A DNA stretch of 64,000 nt from Stakelama pacifica (GCF_004361835.1 NZ_SNWD01000001.1:434001-498000), one strand, 5' to 3'; positions 44,593-53,783 are shown, counted from the first letter of the stretch. The notes: a model not told the origin generated them from the letters alone. Made by a program: numbers and translations.

Positions 44593-45189
44593 ATGACCGT
44601 CGAAATGCTGCTCATCCGCCACGCCGCCCATGGCGATCTGGGCAAGATCCTGACCGGGCGAACGACCGGGGTGCCGCTTACTGCCGCGGGGCGCGAACAG
44701 GCAAAGGCGCTGGCCGCGAAGCTGGGCGATACCGATCTTGCCGCCATCCATTCCAGCCCCGCCTGGCGCGCGCTCGAAACCGCTGCGATCCTCGCTGCGC
44801 CCACGGCACGGCAGGTGCGTCCCGGCGCTGCGCTCGACGAGATCGATTTCGGCGAATGGACGGGGCGCGATTATGCCGCGCTCGACGATGACCCCGAATG
44901 GCGCGAATGGAATGCGAACCGCGCAGCCGCCACCGCGCGCGGCGGTGAATCGATGATTTCGGTCCTTGCCCGGCTGCGCGGTTTCATGACCGGTGCGCTG
45001 GAGCGCTATTGCGGCCGAACGATCGCGCTGGTCACGCATTGCGACATCATCCGCACGCTAGTCATCGACATTCTCGGGCTGACCGCGAATGCCGTGCACC
45101 GGCTGGAGGTCGCCCCCGCCTCGCTCACCCGCATCCGCTACAGCCGCCATGGCGGCACGCTCATCAGCCTGAACGAGCAGCCGGCATGA
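44593..45189 (+). CDS. Histidine phosphatase superfamily protein
   Basis: 198 residues starting MTVEMLLIRHAAHGDLGKILTGR. Phosphoglycerate-mutase-like fold with LIRHA (RHG with Gly to Ala), HSSPAWRALETA and the second His in IALVTHCDIIR. Likely a small-molecule phosphatase; given the neighbours, an inositol- or sugar-phosphate substrate is possible (inference). The ATG at 44,593 has AAGGGGAG upstream. Head of the plus-strand arm. Confidence 0.83.
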   Translation: MTVEMLLIRHAAHGDLGKILTGRTTGVPLTAAGREQAKALAAKLGDTDLAAIHSSPAWRALETAAILAAPTARQVRPGAALDEIDFGEWTGRDYAALDDDPEWREWNANRAAATARGGESMISVLARLRGFMTGALERYCGRTIALVTHCDIIRTLVIDILGLTANAVHRLEVAPASLTRIRYSRHGGTLISLNEQPA

Positions 45190-45986
45190 CTACGCAGCTT
45201 CAGCAACGCGATACGCTGCGCGCCCGGGTGGAGGCGCTCGCGCCATGGTTTCAGAACATCGATCTCGGCAATGGCATTCACACCGCGCCCGATCACTTTC
45301 TGGGCGATTACCCAAAGATGAAATTCGACCGCTTCGCCCATGCGCTGCCCGACGATCTGAACGGCGCATCGGTGCTCGATATCGGCTGCAATGCCGGTTT
45401 CTACGCCATCGAGATGAAGCGGCGCGGCGCGGGTCGGGTGCTGGGCATCGACAGCGATCAACGCTATCTCGATCAGGCGCGGCTCGTCGCCGAAACGCTC
45501 GGCGTCGGCGATATCGAATGGCGCCGCCACTCGGTGTACGATGTCGGCGCGCTGGGTCAGCGGTTCGACCTCGTGATCTTCATGGGGGTGCTCTATCATC
45601 TGCGCCACCCGCTGCTCGCGCTCGACCTGATCCGCGGCCATGTCGCCGGCGACCGGATGCTGTTCCAGACGATGCAGCAGGGGTCGCACGACGTGCTGAA
45701 CGTGCCCGACGATCAGCCCTTTCATCGCCCCGGCACGACGCAGCCGCCGACCTGTTTCGACAATCCGGCCTATCCCCGAATGCATTTTATCGAGCGCGAA
45801 TTCGCGCATGACTGGACCAACTGGTGGGTGCCCAATGCCGCCTGTTCGCAGGCGATGCTGCGCGCTGCCGGGTTTAGAATCGAGGATCAGCCGGAGGATG
45901 AAGTCTATCTCTGCCGCATCGCCGACCGGCCCTATGCCGAATTCGGTCCCGCTGCGGTCTATCCGGCAAGGGGGAGCAACGCATGA
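45186..45986 (+). CDS. SAM-dependent methyltransferase, CmoB-like (possibly TIGR04290 type)
   Basis: 266 residues starting MTTQLQQRDTLRARVEALAPWFQNIDLGNGIHTAPDHFLGDYPKMKFDRF. Class I methyltransferase with motif I SVLDIGCNAGFYAIEMKRRG and IFMGVLYHLRHPLLALDL. It resembles CmoB but occurs in a sugar/cyclitol cluster; from memory this matches a TIGR family (TIGR04290) with such context. Probably an O-methyltransferase for the cluster product. ATGA overlap with the phosphatase gene. Confidence 0.78.
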   Translation: MTTQLQQRDTLRARVEALAPWFQNIDLGNGIHTAPDHFLGDYPKMKFDRFAHALPDDLNGASVLDIGCNAGFYAIEMKRRGAGRVLGIDSDQRYLDQARLVAETLGVGDIEWRRHSVYDVGALGQRFDLVIFMGVLYHLRHPLLALDLIRGHVAGDRMLFQTMQQGSHDVLNVPDDQPFHRPGTTQPPTCFDNPAYPRMHFIEREFAHDWTNWWVPNAACSQAMLRAAGFRIEDQPEDEVYLCRIADRPYAEFGPAAVYPARGSNA

Positions 45987-46900
45987 TCGAAGCCGCAATG
46001 ATCTGGAACGAGCCCAATAACAAATCGCATTGGGACCCTGAACTCGACCCCGAATGGTCGATCTATGCCGATACGGTGAAGCGCACCGGGGCAGCGATTG
46101 CCGATATCAACCCTGCCATTACCCGCGTCCTGGGCGGCATGTCGCCGATCGACCCGCACTGGATCGAACGGATGCGCGGCCATGATGCGCTCGATGCCGT
46201 CGACGCGGTCGCAGTGCACGGCTTTCCGCTCGACTGGAATCTATGGTCGATTCACGATTGGCCCGCCAAAATTGCTGAGATCGAGGCAGTCGTTCCCGAC
46301 AAGCCCGTGTGGGTCACCGAAGTCGGCGTCGGGTCGTTCGGCGCGGAGGAGGTGCAGGAATTCGGCATTCGCCGCACCTCGGAACTGCTGATCGACCGGG
46401 TGGATCGGATCTACTGGTATTCGCTGTTCGACCTGCCGCAGCAATGGGGCGCGACCACCCGCCATCGCGAGGCGGAGGGATCGAGCTATTTCCGCCATTT
46501 CTATATGGGCCTGATCCGCGCCGACGGCACGCCGAAACCAGCGCTGGACCATTATGCGAGCGTCGCCGACCGGATGGGGCTGATGCAATGGTTTCATTTT
46601 CAGGACCCCCGGCTCGACGATGCCGTTGCATGGATGAAGCGGCTCGGCGTCAAACGGCTGCGCACCGGGCTTTCCTGGGCCGACAGTTTCCGCGAAGGCG
46701 CGCTCGACTGGTTCGACCGGCAGATGGAGGCGCTCGCCGATTTCGATGTGACGGTAACGTTCTGCTTCACGCCCGAACATCTCGGCGTCGAACCGCATCA
46801 TACCAGCTGCGCCAAAGACCCTCAGCAATTCGCCGATTTCTGTGCGTGGATGATCGACCGCTATGCCCCGCGCCAGTCGGTGCGCGCGGTGGGAGGATAG
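45983..46900 (+). CDS. Glycoside hydrolase-like protein (clan A/GH39-like), apparently circularly permuted
   Basis: 305 residues, no signal peptide, cytosolic. It starts directly with the acid/base strand: MIEAAMIWNEPNN (Glu10), then VAVHGF (about 77-81), the nucleophile strand PVWVTEVG (Glu113) and IYWYSLFD (about 143-150). The barrel elements that normally come first follow at the end: VKRLRTGLSW (223-232), VTVTFCFTPEH (256-266) and DPQQFADFCAWMIDRYAP (279-296). So the order is strands 4-8 then 1-3. Activity could be hydrolysis, transglycosylation or none. ATGA overlap with the methyltransferase gene. Confidence 0.7.
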   Translation: MIEAAMIWNEPNNKSHWDPELDPEWSIYADTVKRTGAAIADINPAITRVLGGMSPIDPHWIERMRGHDALDAVDAVAVHGFPLDWNLWSIHDWPAKIAEIEAVVPDKPVWVTEVGVGSFGAEEVQEFGIRRTSELLIDRVDRIYWYSLFDLPQQWGATTRHREAEGSSYFRHFYMGLIRADGTPKPALDHYASVADRMGLMQWFHFQDPRLDDAVAWMKRLGVKRLRTGLSWADSFREGALDWFDRQMEALADFDVTVTFCFTPEHLGVEPHHTSCAKDPQQFADFCAWMIDRYAPRQSVRAVGG

Positions 46901-46907
46901 ACACCCC

Positions 46908-48014
46908 ATGCCGAACAGCACATCCCGCCCGATCCGCCTCGCCCTTATCGGGGTCGGCAACTGCGCCAGCTCGCTGGTGCAGGGCATCGAACAGTTTCGC
47001 ACCGGCGCGCACGCAATGACCGGTCTCGCCCATTATGAGCTCGGCGGATATCGCCCGTCCGATATTCGCATCGCCGCCGCATGGGATATCGACCGGCGAA
47101 AGGTCGGACGCGATGTCGCCGATGCAATCTTCGCTGCGCCCAACTGCACGCAGAAATTCTGCTCCATGGTCGAACCGACCGGCACGATCGTGCGCATGGG
47201 GCCGATGCTCGACGGGATGGCCGACCATATGGCCGACTATATCGACGATCGCACCTTCGTGCCTGCCGAAGCGAGCGAAGACGACCGCGACACGATCGTC
47301 GCCGAATTGCGCGGGCGCGATGTCGATGTGATGATCAACTATCTTCCCGTCGGCAGCGAGGCGGCAAGCCGCTTCTATGCCGGATGCGCGCTGGAGGCCG
47401 GGGTGGCGTTCGTCAATGCCATTCCCGTGTTCCTGGCCAGCGATCCCGACTGGGCGGCGCGGTTCGAAGCGGCGGGCGTTCCGATCATCGGCGACGATAT
47501 CAAGGCGCAGCTCGGCGCGACGATTGTCCACCGCGTGCTGACCGATCTGTTCCACCGGCGCGGTGTGAAGCTCGACCGCACCTATCAGCTCAATACCGGC
47601 GGCAATACCGACTTTCTCAACATGTCGGCGCGAAGCCGCCTCGCCTCGAAAAAGATTTCTAAGACCGAAGCGGTGCAGTCGGTCACGGCGCAGCCGCTCG
47701 CCGAACAGGATATTCATATTGGCCCCAGCGACTATGTCGCCTGGCAGAACGATAACAAAATCGCCTTCATTCGCATGGAGGGGCAATTGTTCGGCGGGGT
47801 TCCGATGAACCTCGAACTGCGCCTGTCGGTGGAGGACAGTCCCAATTCGGCGGGGGTGGCGATCGACATGATCCGCTGTGCGATGATCGCGCGCGATCGC
47901 GGGCTGAGCGGCCCGATCGACGCGCCGTGCGCCTGTTTCTGCAAACATCCCCCCCGGCAACAGACCGACGCCGCGGCGTGGGATTCGCTTGATGCCTATC
48001 TGGAGGACGCCTGA
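46908..48014 (+). CDS. ino1: Inositol-3-phosphate synthase
   Basis: 368 residues starting MPNSTSRPIRLALIGVGNCASSLVQGIEQF. NAD-binding GVGNCASS, IAAAWDIDRRKVG, NYLPVGSEAASRFYAGCALEAGVAFVNAIPVF, PIIGDDIKAQLGATIVHR and QLNTGGNTDF are clear marks of myo-inositol-1-phosphate synthase of the actinobacterial/archaeal size. It converts glucose 6-phosphate to inositol 1-phosphate (L-myo-inositol 1-phosphate). Rare in Proteobacteria, and here embedded in a glycosylation cluster. GGGAGG ribosome site upstream. Confidence 0.93.
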   Translation: MPNSTSRPIRLALIGVGNCASSLVQGIEQFRTGAHAMTGLAHYELGGYRPSDIRIAAAWDIDRRKVGRDVADAIFAAPNCTQKFCSMVEPTGTIVRMGPMLDGMADHMADYIDDRTFVPAEASEDDRDTIVAELRGRDVDVMINYLPVGSEAASRFYAGCALEAGVAFVNAIPVFLASDPDWAARFEAAGVPIIGDDIKAQLGATIVHRVLTDLFHRRGVKLDRTYQLNTGGNTDFLNMSARSRLASKKISKTEAVQSVTAQPLAEQDIHIGPSDYVAWQNDNKIAFIRMEGQLFGGVPMNLELRLSVEDSPNSAGVAIDMIRCAMIARDRGLSGPIDAPCACFCKHPPRQQTDAAAWDSLDAYLEDA

Positions 48015-48018
48015 CCTT

Positions 48019-48984
48019 ATGACCAAAATGCGTGCCGCCGTGGTTACCGGACCCGGACAGCTCGAAATTGCCGAAGTCGACCGGCCCGAACCGGGCGTGG
48101 GCGAAGTCCGGGTGCGGCTTCAGGGTTGCGGCGTCTGCGCCTCCAACCTCACCCCGTGGGACGGGGCCGAATGGATGCAATATCCCACCCCGCCCGGCGA
48201 TCTCGGCCATGAAGGCTGGGGCATTGTCGATGCGGTGGGACCGGGCGTCAGCGATCCCTCGCCGGGCGACAGGGTCGCTGCGCTCTCCTTTCGCAGCTAT
48301 GCCGATTATGACATTGCCCGCGCCGATCAGGTCGTGAAGCTGCCCCCCGCTTTGTCGGGCATGCCCTTTCCGGGCGAGCCGCTCGGCTGCGCGATCAACA
48401 TCTTTCGCCGGTCGGACATCCGGCCGGGTTCCACGGTCGCGATTATCGGGATCGGCTTTCTGGGCGCGGTGCTCACCCGGCTGGCGTCGCTGCGCGGAGC
48501 GAGCGTCATCGCGATATCGCGGCGGCGCTCCTCGCTCGACCTCGCGCAGCGCTTCGGCGCCGATCATGCAATCGCGATGGACGATCACCATGCCATCATC
48601 GAACAAATAAAGGACCTTACCGAAGGTGCCATGTGCGACCGGGTGATCGAGGCAGTGGGCAAACAATGGCCGCTCGATCTGGCGGGCGAACTGACTGCGT
48701 TCGGCGGCCGCCTCATCATCGCCGGCTATCATCAGGACGGCCCGCGTCAGGTCAATATGCAGATGTGGAACTGGAAGGGGATCGACGTCATCAACGCGCA
48801 TGAACGCGATGAAAAGGTCGCGCTTCAGGGGGTACGCGATGCGGTCGCCGCGGTCGCGTCCGGCGTGCTCGATGCCGAGGCGCTGTGCACGCACGAATAT
48901 CCGCTCGAGGCGCTCGACGATGCGCTCGATGCCACCCGCGACAAACCCGACGGCTTTGTCAAAGCACTGGTGACTCTGGCGTGA
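48019..48984 (+). CDS. Medium-chain zinc-type dehydrogenase
   Basis: 321 residues. MDR fold: GCGVCASNLTPWDG with a catalytic zinc Cys, LGHEGWGIVDAVG, then the Rossmann segment STVAIIGIGFLGAVLTRLASLRGA. The four-Cys structural zinc loop is absent, as in a subset of the family. In this cluster it probably oxidises a cyclitol or sugar hydroxyl. Starts 4 nt after the inositol phosphate synthase gene. Confidence 0.8.
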   Translation: MTKMRAAVVTGPGQLEIAEVDRPEPGVGEVRVRLQGCGVCASNLTPWDGAEWMQYPTPPGDLGHEGWGIVDAVGPGVSDPSPGDRVAALSFRSYADYDIARADQVVKLPPALSGMPFPGEPLGCAINIFRRSDIRPGSTVAIIGIGFLGAVLTRLASLRGASVIAISRRRSSLDLAQRFGADHAIAMDDHHAIIEQIKDLTEGAMCDRVIEAVGKQWPLDLAGELTAFGGRLIIAGYHQDGPRQVNMQMWNWKGIDVINAHERDEKVALQGVRDAVAAVASGVLDAEALCTHEYPLEALDDALDATRDKPDGFVKALVTLA

Positions 48985-50051
48985 CGAAGTTGGCGGATAT
49001 GTCTAAGTTGGCGGGCAAGCCCGCACCGGGTGGCCGGACCGGACTGCGGCTCGGCTTTCTCGGCACAGGCTGGATCGGGCGCAACCGGATGGCGGCGATC
49101 TGCGCCACCGGTCTGGTCGACACCGTCTTTGTCAGCGATCCCGACCCCGTTTGCCGTGAAGAGGCGCTCGCTCTGGCGCGCGACAGCCATGCGGTGGCGG
49201 GCCTGAATGCCATGCTGAACGAAGGCGTGGACGGCGTCGTCATCGCCACGCCCAGCGCGCTGCACGCCGAACAGGCGATACACGCGCTTCAGTCGGGCAC
49301 TGCCGTATTCTGTCAGAAACCGCTCGGCCGCACCGCTGCCGAAGCGGCTGCGGTCGTCGCCGCGGCGCGCGATGCCGACCGGCTGCTCGCGGTCGATTTC
49401 TCCTATCGCCGGACCCGGGCGATGGAGGCGATTGCCGATCGCGTGCAAAGCGGTGCGCTGGGCCGGATCTATGCCGTCGAATGCGTGTTTCACAATGCCT
49501 ATGGCCCCAACAAGCCATGGTTCTACGACCCGCGTTTGTCGGGCGGCGGCTGTATCATGGACCTGGGCGTGCATCTCGTCGATCTGCTGCTCTGGGCGCT
49601 CGGCTTTCCCGAAGTTGACACCGTGCATGTCCGCCGCTTCGCCAAAGGCGAACCGCTGCACGACAGCGATGTGGCGGAGGATCATGCGCTCGCCATGCTT
49701 TCGCTTGCCGGTGGGATTGAGGCGCGCCTCGCCTGCTCGTGGAATCTCAGCGCCGGTCAGGATGCGGTGATCGAGATGCGGTTCCACGGGACGAAGGGAA
49801 GCGCCTCGATGGTGAACCGCGACGGCTCCTTCTACGACTTTCACGGCTGGGCGATGCAGGGCACGGCGTGCGAAACGCTCGCCGAACCGCCCGACGACTG
49901 GGGTGGCCGCGCAAGCAGCGACTGGGCGGGGCGGCTTGCGCAGGGGCGCGGTTTCGATCCTGCGGTCGACCATCTGGTCGCGGTCAGCGACGTGCTCGAC
50001 CGGCTGCGCGGCGACGTGTCCGCCGCATCGGCTCGCTTCGTCGCATCCTGA
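48981..50051 (+). CDS. Gfo/Idh/MocA-family dehydrogenase
   Basis: 356 residues from GTG in a GTGA overlap; an ATG six codons later is possible. NAD-binding GFLGTGWIGRNRM, VIATPSALHAEQAI, VFCQKPLGRT (usual EKP has Gln instead of Glu) and the catalytic GGGCIMDLGVHLVDLLLWALG. Members oxidise inositols and sugars, so a myo-inositol or glycoside substrate fits the neighbours. Last gene of the plus-strand arm. Confidence 0.85.
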   Translation: MTKLADMSKLAGKPAPGGRTGLRLGFLGTGWIGRNRMAAICATGLVDTVFVSDPDPVCREEALALARDSHAVAGLNAMLNEGVDGVVIATPSALHAEQAIHALQSGTAVFCQKPLGRTAAEAAAVVAAARDADRLLAVDFSYRRTRAMEAIADRVQSGALGRIYAVECVFHNAYGPNKPWFYDPRLSGGGCIMDLGVHLVDLLLWALGFPEVDTVHVRRFAKGEPLHDSDVAEDHALAMLSLAGGIEARLACSWNLSAGQDAVIEMRFHGTKGSASMVNRDGSFYDFHGWAMQGTACETLAEPPDDWGGRASSDWAGRLAQGRGFDPAVDHLVAVSDVLDRLRGDVSAASARFVAS

Positions 50052-50119
50052 TGGCAACTTCGGAACCAAGCCGGTTGCCATGCGCTGGTCGATCATCGGC
50101 AACGTCCCGATAAACCGTT

Positions 50120-50141
50120 TTAACTCAATAACTTGAGTTAA
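50120..50141. promoter_or_regulatory. Perfect 9-bp inverted repeat between the cluster and the stress genes
   Basis: TTAACTCAA (50,120-50,128), TAAC, TTGAGTTAA (50,133-50,141). No T run follows and it lies 72 nt before the next start, so it could be an operator or a weak hairpin. A GGAAC-N16-CGCT sequence at 50,062-50,086, near the EcfG pattern, lies just upstream. Confidence 0.45.
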
Positions 50142-50212
50142 TGTGTTCGACCCCAAAGGCAGCGCCGCAACCCCGGTTCGGCGCCACCTTCGCCACCTTT
50201 GCAGGAGGCATG

Positions 50213-50728
50213 ATGAGCGACCCTCGCACCGACGATGCCCCCGCCACGTCCGAAACCGGAGTCAGCGGGCATACCGAAACGATCAACCGGCCGCGCGAAG
50301 CGGTTTATGCTTTTTTCCGCAATTTCTCGAACCTCGCCCCCGTCCTCCATAATGTCCAGGCAATCGAGGTGAAGGACGAAACCACCTCGCACTGGAAAGT
50401 CTCGGGCCCGGACGGAACCTATGAATGGGATTCCAAAATCGTAGAGGATGAGGAGAACTGCCGCATTGCATGGGTCTCCACCGAGGGCAGCGATGTGAAG
50501 CATGAAGGCGTGGTGACGTTCCGCGACGCCCCTCCCGGCCGCGGTACCTGGATCACCGCCGATATCCGCTACGAACCGCCTTATGGCATGGTGGGCAAAG
50601 CAGTGGCGAAGCTGTTCCAGAAGGAGCCCTCGATTCAGGTCCGCCGCGACCTCAAACGCCTGAAAGCGCTGCTCGAAGCCGGTGAAATCCCGACCAGCAG
50701 CCCGCCCAATCCCGAACCCGCATCCTGA
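50213..50728 (+). CDS. SRPBCC (START-like) family protein
   Basis: 171 residues. The second of two adjacent ATGs is preferred because it leaves 4 nt after AGGAGG. Core: [34 protein letters not shown], then [55 protein letters not shown], a helix-grip fold that binds hydrophobic ligands. Relatives sit in stress or membrane-protein operons. It precedes the zinc dehydrogenase by 17 nt. Confidence 0.82.
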   Translation: MSDPRTDDAPATSETGVSGHTETINRPREAVYAFFRNFSNLAPVLHNVQAIEVKDETTSHWKVSGPDGTYEWDSKIVEDEENCRIAWVSTEGSDVKHEGVVTFRDAPPGRGTWITADIRYEPPYGMVGKAVAKLFQKEPSIQVRRDLKRLKALLEAGEIPTSSPPNPEPAS

Positions 50729-50745
50729 AGAAAGGGAGAGCCGAT

Positions 50746-51933
50746 ATGCGCGCACTCACCTGGCACGGAAAGCACGATGTCCGCGTCGATACCGTCCCCG
50801 ATCCCGAAATCCTCAACCCCCGCGACGCGATCATCAGGATCACCTCGACGGCGATCTGCGGGTCCGATCTCCATCTCTACGACGGCTATATCCCGACGAT
50901 GAAGCCGGGCGATATTCTCGGCCATGAATTCATGGGAGAAGTCGTCGAAACCGGCCCGCGCAGCACCCTGAAAGAAGGGCAGCGCGTCGTCGTCCCCTTC
51001 GTCATTGCATGCGGCCAGTGCTTCTTCTGCGAAAAGCACCAGTTTTCCGCCTGCGCAAATTCCAATCCGGCGGATAATCAGGATCTGGGGCGCGAACTGT
51101 ACGGCCATGGCATGACGGCTCTGTTCGGCTATTCGCACCTCACCGGCGGCTATCCGGGCGGTCAGGCGGAATATGTCCGCGTGCCTTATTCGGACACCGG
51201 TCCGATCGTCATTCCCGACGGGCTGGAGGACGAAAAAGTCCTGTTCCTTTCCGACATTTTGCCCACCGGCTGGATGGCGGCGGATAATTGCGACATCGAA
51301 CAAGGCGACACCGTCGCCGTCTGGGGTTGCGGTCCGGTCGGCCTGTTCGCGGTACAATCAGCCTTCAAGCTGGGCGCACACAAGGTCATCGCCATCGACC
51401 ATTTCCCGAACCGGCTGGAACTTGCCGCCCGTTTCGGTGCCGAGACGCTGAATTTCGAGGAAAGCAACACTTATGAAGCGCTGATGGAAATGACCGGCGG
51501 CATGGGTCCTGACGCCTGTATCGATGCGGTCGGCCTCGAAAGTCACGGCATGTTCCTCGACAATGCGATGGACCAGATCAAGGCGTCGACCTTTCTCGGC
51601 ACCGATCGCGGCCATGCGCTGCGTCAGCTGATCACTGCCTGCCGCAAGGGCGGAAAAGTATCACTTCCCGGCGTCTATGGCGGCTTTCTGGACAAATTCC
51701 CGATCGGCGCGCTGATGGAAAAGGGGCTTCAGGTCAAAAGCGGCCAGACCCATGTCCAGCATTATCAGGACGATCTGCTGCGCATGATCGGCGAAGGCGA
51801 GCTCGACACGACCTTCCTCATCTCGCACCGAATGGCGCTGGAGGACGGTCCGGAAGGCTATGTCAAATTCAAGAACGACCAGAATGAATGCACCAAGGTG
51901 GTGCTGAAGCCGGGCCAGATTCCGGCAGCGTAA
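50746..51933 (+). CDS. Zinc-dependent dehydrogenase, glutathione-independent formaldehyde dehydrogenase-like
   Basis: 395 residues. Catalytic zinc site: [24 protein letters not shown]; structural zinc loop [15 protein letters not shown]; Rossmann [18 protein letters not shown]. The insertion and C-terminal [13 protein letters not shown] and [24 protein letters not shown] match the FdhA-like group. It probably oxidises an aldehyde or alcohol in stress metabolism. Full-length counterpart of the broken gene at 27,544-27,935. GGGAGAG precedes the ATG. Confidence 0.87.
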   Translation: MRALTWHGKHDVRVDTVPDPEILNPRDAIIRITSTAICGSDLHLYDGYIPTMKPGDILGHEFMGEVVETGPRSTLKEGQRVVVPFVIACGQCFFCEKHQFSACANSNPADNQDLGRELYGHGMTALFGYSHLTGGYPGGQAEYVRVPYSDTGPIVIPDGLEDEKVLFLSDILPTGWMAADNCDIEQGDTVAVWGCGPVGLFAVQSAFKLGAHKVIAIDHFPNRLELAARFGAETLNFEESNTYEALMEMTGGMGPDACIDAVGLESHGMFLDNAMDQIKASTFLGTDRGHALRQLITACRKGGKVSLPGVYGGFLDKFPIGALMEKGLQVKSGQTHVQHYQDDLLRMIGEGELDTTFLISHRMALEDGPEGYVKFKNDQNECTKVVLKPGQIPAA

Positions 51934-51957
51934 TTCCGGCAAATCAGGAGATCATCC

Positions 51958-52737
51958 ATGGCCGATAAACTGGCGATCATCACCGGTGCCTCCAGCGGCA
52001 TCGGCCTCGAACTCGCGAAGATCGCGGCGGATCAGGGATATGACCTGATCGTTACCTCCGACGAACCCGACATCGCCCATATCGCCGCTCAGCTGGGCAA
52101 CGGGTCGGTTGCGGTCACCCCGGTGACTGCAGATCTTTCGACCTTTGACGGCAATGACAAATTGCTCGCCGCCTGTGCGGGGCGCCCGGTCGATATCCTG
52201 ATCGCCAATGCGGGGCGCGGGCTCGGCCATGCCTTTGTCGATCAGCAGCCCGAGCAATGGCGCAAGGTGATCGACACCAATGTCACCGGCACGACCTATC
52301 TGCTCCAGAAAATGACTCAGCAGATGAAGGCGCGGGGCGAAGGGCGTATTCTCATCACCGGATCGATCGCGGGGCTTATCCCCGGCAGCTATCAGGCAGT
52401 GTATAACGCGACCAAGGCCTATCTCGACAGCTTCGCTTATGCCCTGCGTGATGAACTCGCCGATACCGGAGTGGGGATTACCGTGCTGATGCCCGGCCCG
52501 ACCGATACCGAATTCTTTCACCGTGCAGGCATGATGGACACCCCCGTCGGCGAGGATGATGACAAGGCCGATCCGGCCAAGGTCGCACGCGACGGCTGGG
52601 ACGCGATGATGGACGGCTCCGCCCATGTCGTATCGGGCATGTGGAACAAAGTGCAGGCGGCGATGGCGCATATCGTTCCCGACCGCATGCTCGCGAAACA
52701 GCATCGCAACATGGCCGAACCGGAGCAGACACAATGA
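51958..52737 (+). CDS. Short-chain dehydrogenase
   Basis: 259 residues, classical SDR: ITGASSGIGLELAKIA, ILIANAGRGLGHAF, ITGSIAGLIPGSYQAVYNATKAYLDSF (Ser and YNATK). The C-terminus includes MLAKQHRNMAEPEQTQ and a PDRMLAK-type end typical of SDRs of the DltE-like group. Substrate unknown. Follows the zinc dehydrogenase with AGGAG and overlaps the next gene by 4 nt. Confidence 0.83.
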   Translation: MADKLAIITGASSGIGLELAKIAADQGYDLIVTSDEPDIAHIAAQLGNGSVAVTPVTADLSTFDGNDKLLAACAGRPVDILIANAGRGLGHAFVDQQPEQWRKVIDTNVTGTTYLLQKMTQQMKARGEGRILITGSIAGLIPGSYQAVYNATKAYLDSFAYALRDELADTGVGITVLMPGPTDTEFFHRAGMMDTPVGEDDDKADPAKVARDGWDAMMDGSAHVVSGMWNKVQAAMAHIVPDRMLAKQHRNMAEPEQTQ

Positions 52738-53003
52738 GCGAGGCGGTACGCACCACCGATCATGACACCATCCGCAAATGGGTGGAGCAACGCGGCGGCA
52801 CGCCCAGCGTGGTGAGCGCCACCGCGGACGACGATCGCCCCGGCGCCATTCTCCGGGTCGATTTTGGCGAGCGGGAAGAATCGCTCGAACCGGTCGAATG
52901 GGAGAAATTCTTCCGCATTTTCGACGAGAATACCCTCGCCTTTCTCTATCAGGACGAAGGCGACAGCCGTTTCAACAAATTCATCGCTCGCGACGAGCGA
53001 TGA
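52734..53003 (+). CDS. Conserved small hypothetical protein, 89 aa
   Basis: 89 acidic residues starting MSEAVRTTDHDTIRKWVEQRGGTPSVVSATADDDRPGAILRVDFG and ending in DENTLAFLYQDEGDSRFNKF. Similar small proteins occur in stress operons of Proteobacteria and are sometimes mislabelled branching enzyme. No catalytic motif. ATGA overlap with the SDR shows co-translation. Confidence 0.7.
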   Translation: MSEAVRTTDHDTIRKWVEQRGGTPSVVSATADDDRPGAILRVDFGEREESLEPVEWEKFFRIFDENTLAFLYQDEGDSRFNKFIARDER

Positions 53004-53009
53004 TCCGGA

Positions 53010-53783
53010 CTATGCCGCTCCGCGCCGGAAACAGGGTGCGGGGCGGCGGTCCACCTGCCTGGCGAGCGCGTTGGGGTTGAGCAGAGTCACGCTGCCGCGC
53101 ATCGTCCGGATGATCTTGTCACGGCGAAGCGCCTGCAGCGTCCGGTTCACATGCACGTTGGTGAGGCCCAGCACATCGGCCAGACAATCCTGAGTCAGCG
53201 GCAGCGAATAGCTGTTATGATCGGTCAGCCCCGCAAGGCTGAGCCGCTCGCCCACTTCCAGCAGAAAATCGGCACAGCGTTCATAAGCGGTCATGCGCCC
53301 CAGCCGTGTAATCTGCGCCAGAAGATGATATTCATCCACCTCCGCCGCCACGATATAGGCCGAGTGCAGCGCAGACTCATGCGGCAGGTCCTGCGGATCC
53401 GGCGCGTCGCATATCGTCATTTCGGTAAGTGCGACAACCGCGCTGGAACAGGGGCTTTCGGGCGTTCGCCCACAAACAAACTCGCCGGGAAGCAGCAGCG
53501 ACAAAAGCTGACGCCTTCCGTCCGACAACAGGCGCACCCGCGCGCCCCATCCCGAAAGAACCATGATCGGGCGCTTCACCGCTTCGCCCTCGCCCACCAG
53601 TTCACGGCGCGGGGGCACGCTGCGCCGCGTCCGGACGGCATGATCGCTGAGCGCAGCGATATCCCGGGCATCCAGTTCCACCAGCGTGCGCAGGCGGAGG
53701 ATGACCGGATCGGCCGGCCCCTTCGCGGGCGCTCGTATGTCAGGAGTCGGCGTCGCATAATGGAGTGGGGCGGTATTTTGCAT
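53010..53783 (-). CDS. Crp/Fnr-family regulator
   Basis: 257 residues. cNMP-like domain: ELVGEGEAVKRPIMVLSGWGARVRLLSDGRRQLLSLLLPGEFVCG; C-terminal helix-turn-helix: PLTQDCLADVLGLTNVHVNRTLQALRRDKIIRTMRGSVTLLN. About 40% of residues by eye agree with the regulator at 30,583, so they are paralogues. Convergent with the stress operon at only 6 nt. Confidence 0.85.
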   Translation of the reverse strand: MQNTAPLHYATPTPDIRAPAKGPADPVILRLRTLVELDARDIAALSDHAVRTRRSVPPRRELVGEGEAVKRPIMVLSGWGARVRLLSDGRRQLLSLLLPGEFVCGRTPESPCSSAVVALTEMTICDAPDPQDLPHESALHSAYIVAAEVDEYHLLAQITRLGRMTAYERCADFLLEVGERLSLAGLTDHNSYSLPLTQDCLADVLGLTNVHVNRTLQALRRDKIIRTMRGSVTLLNPNALARQVDRRPAPCFRRGAA

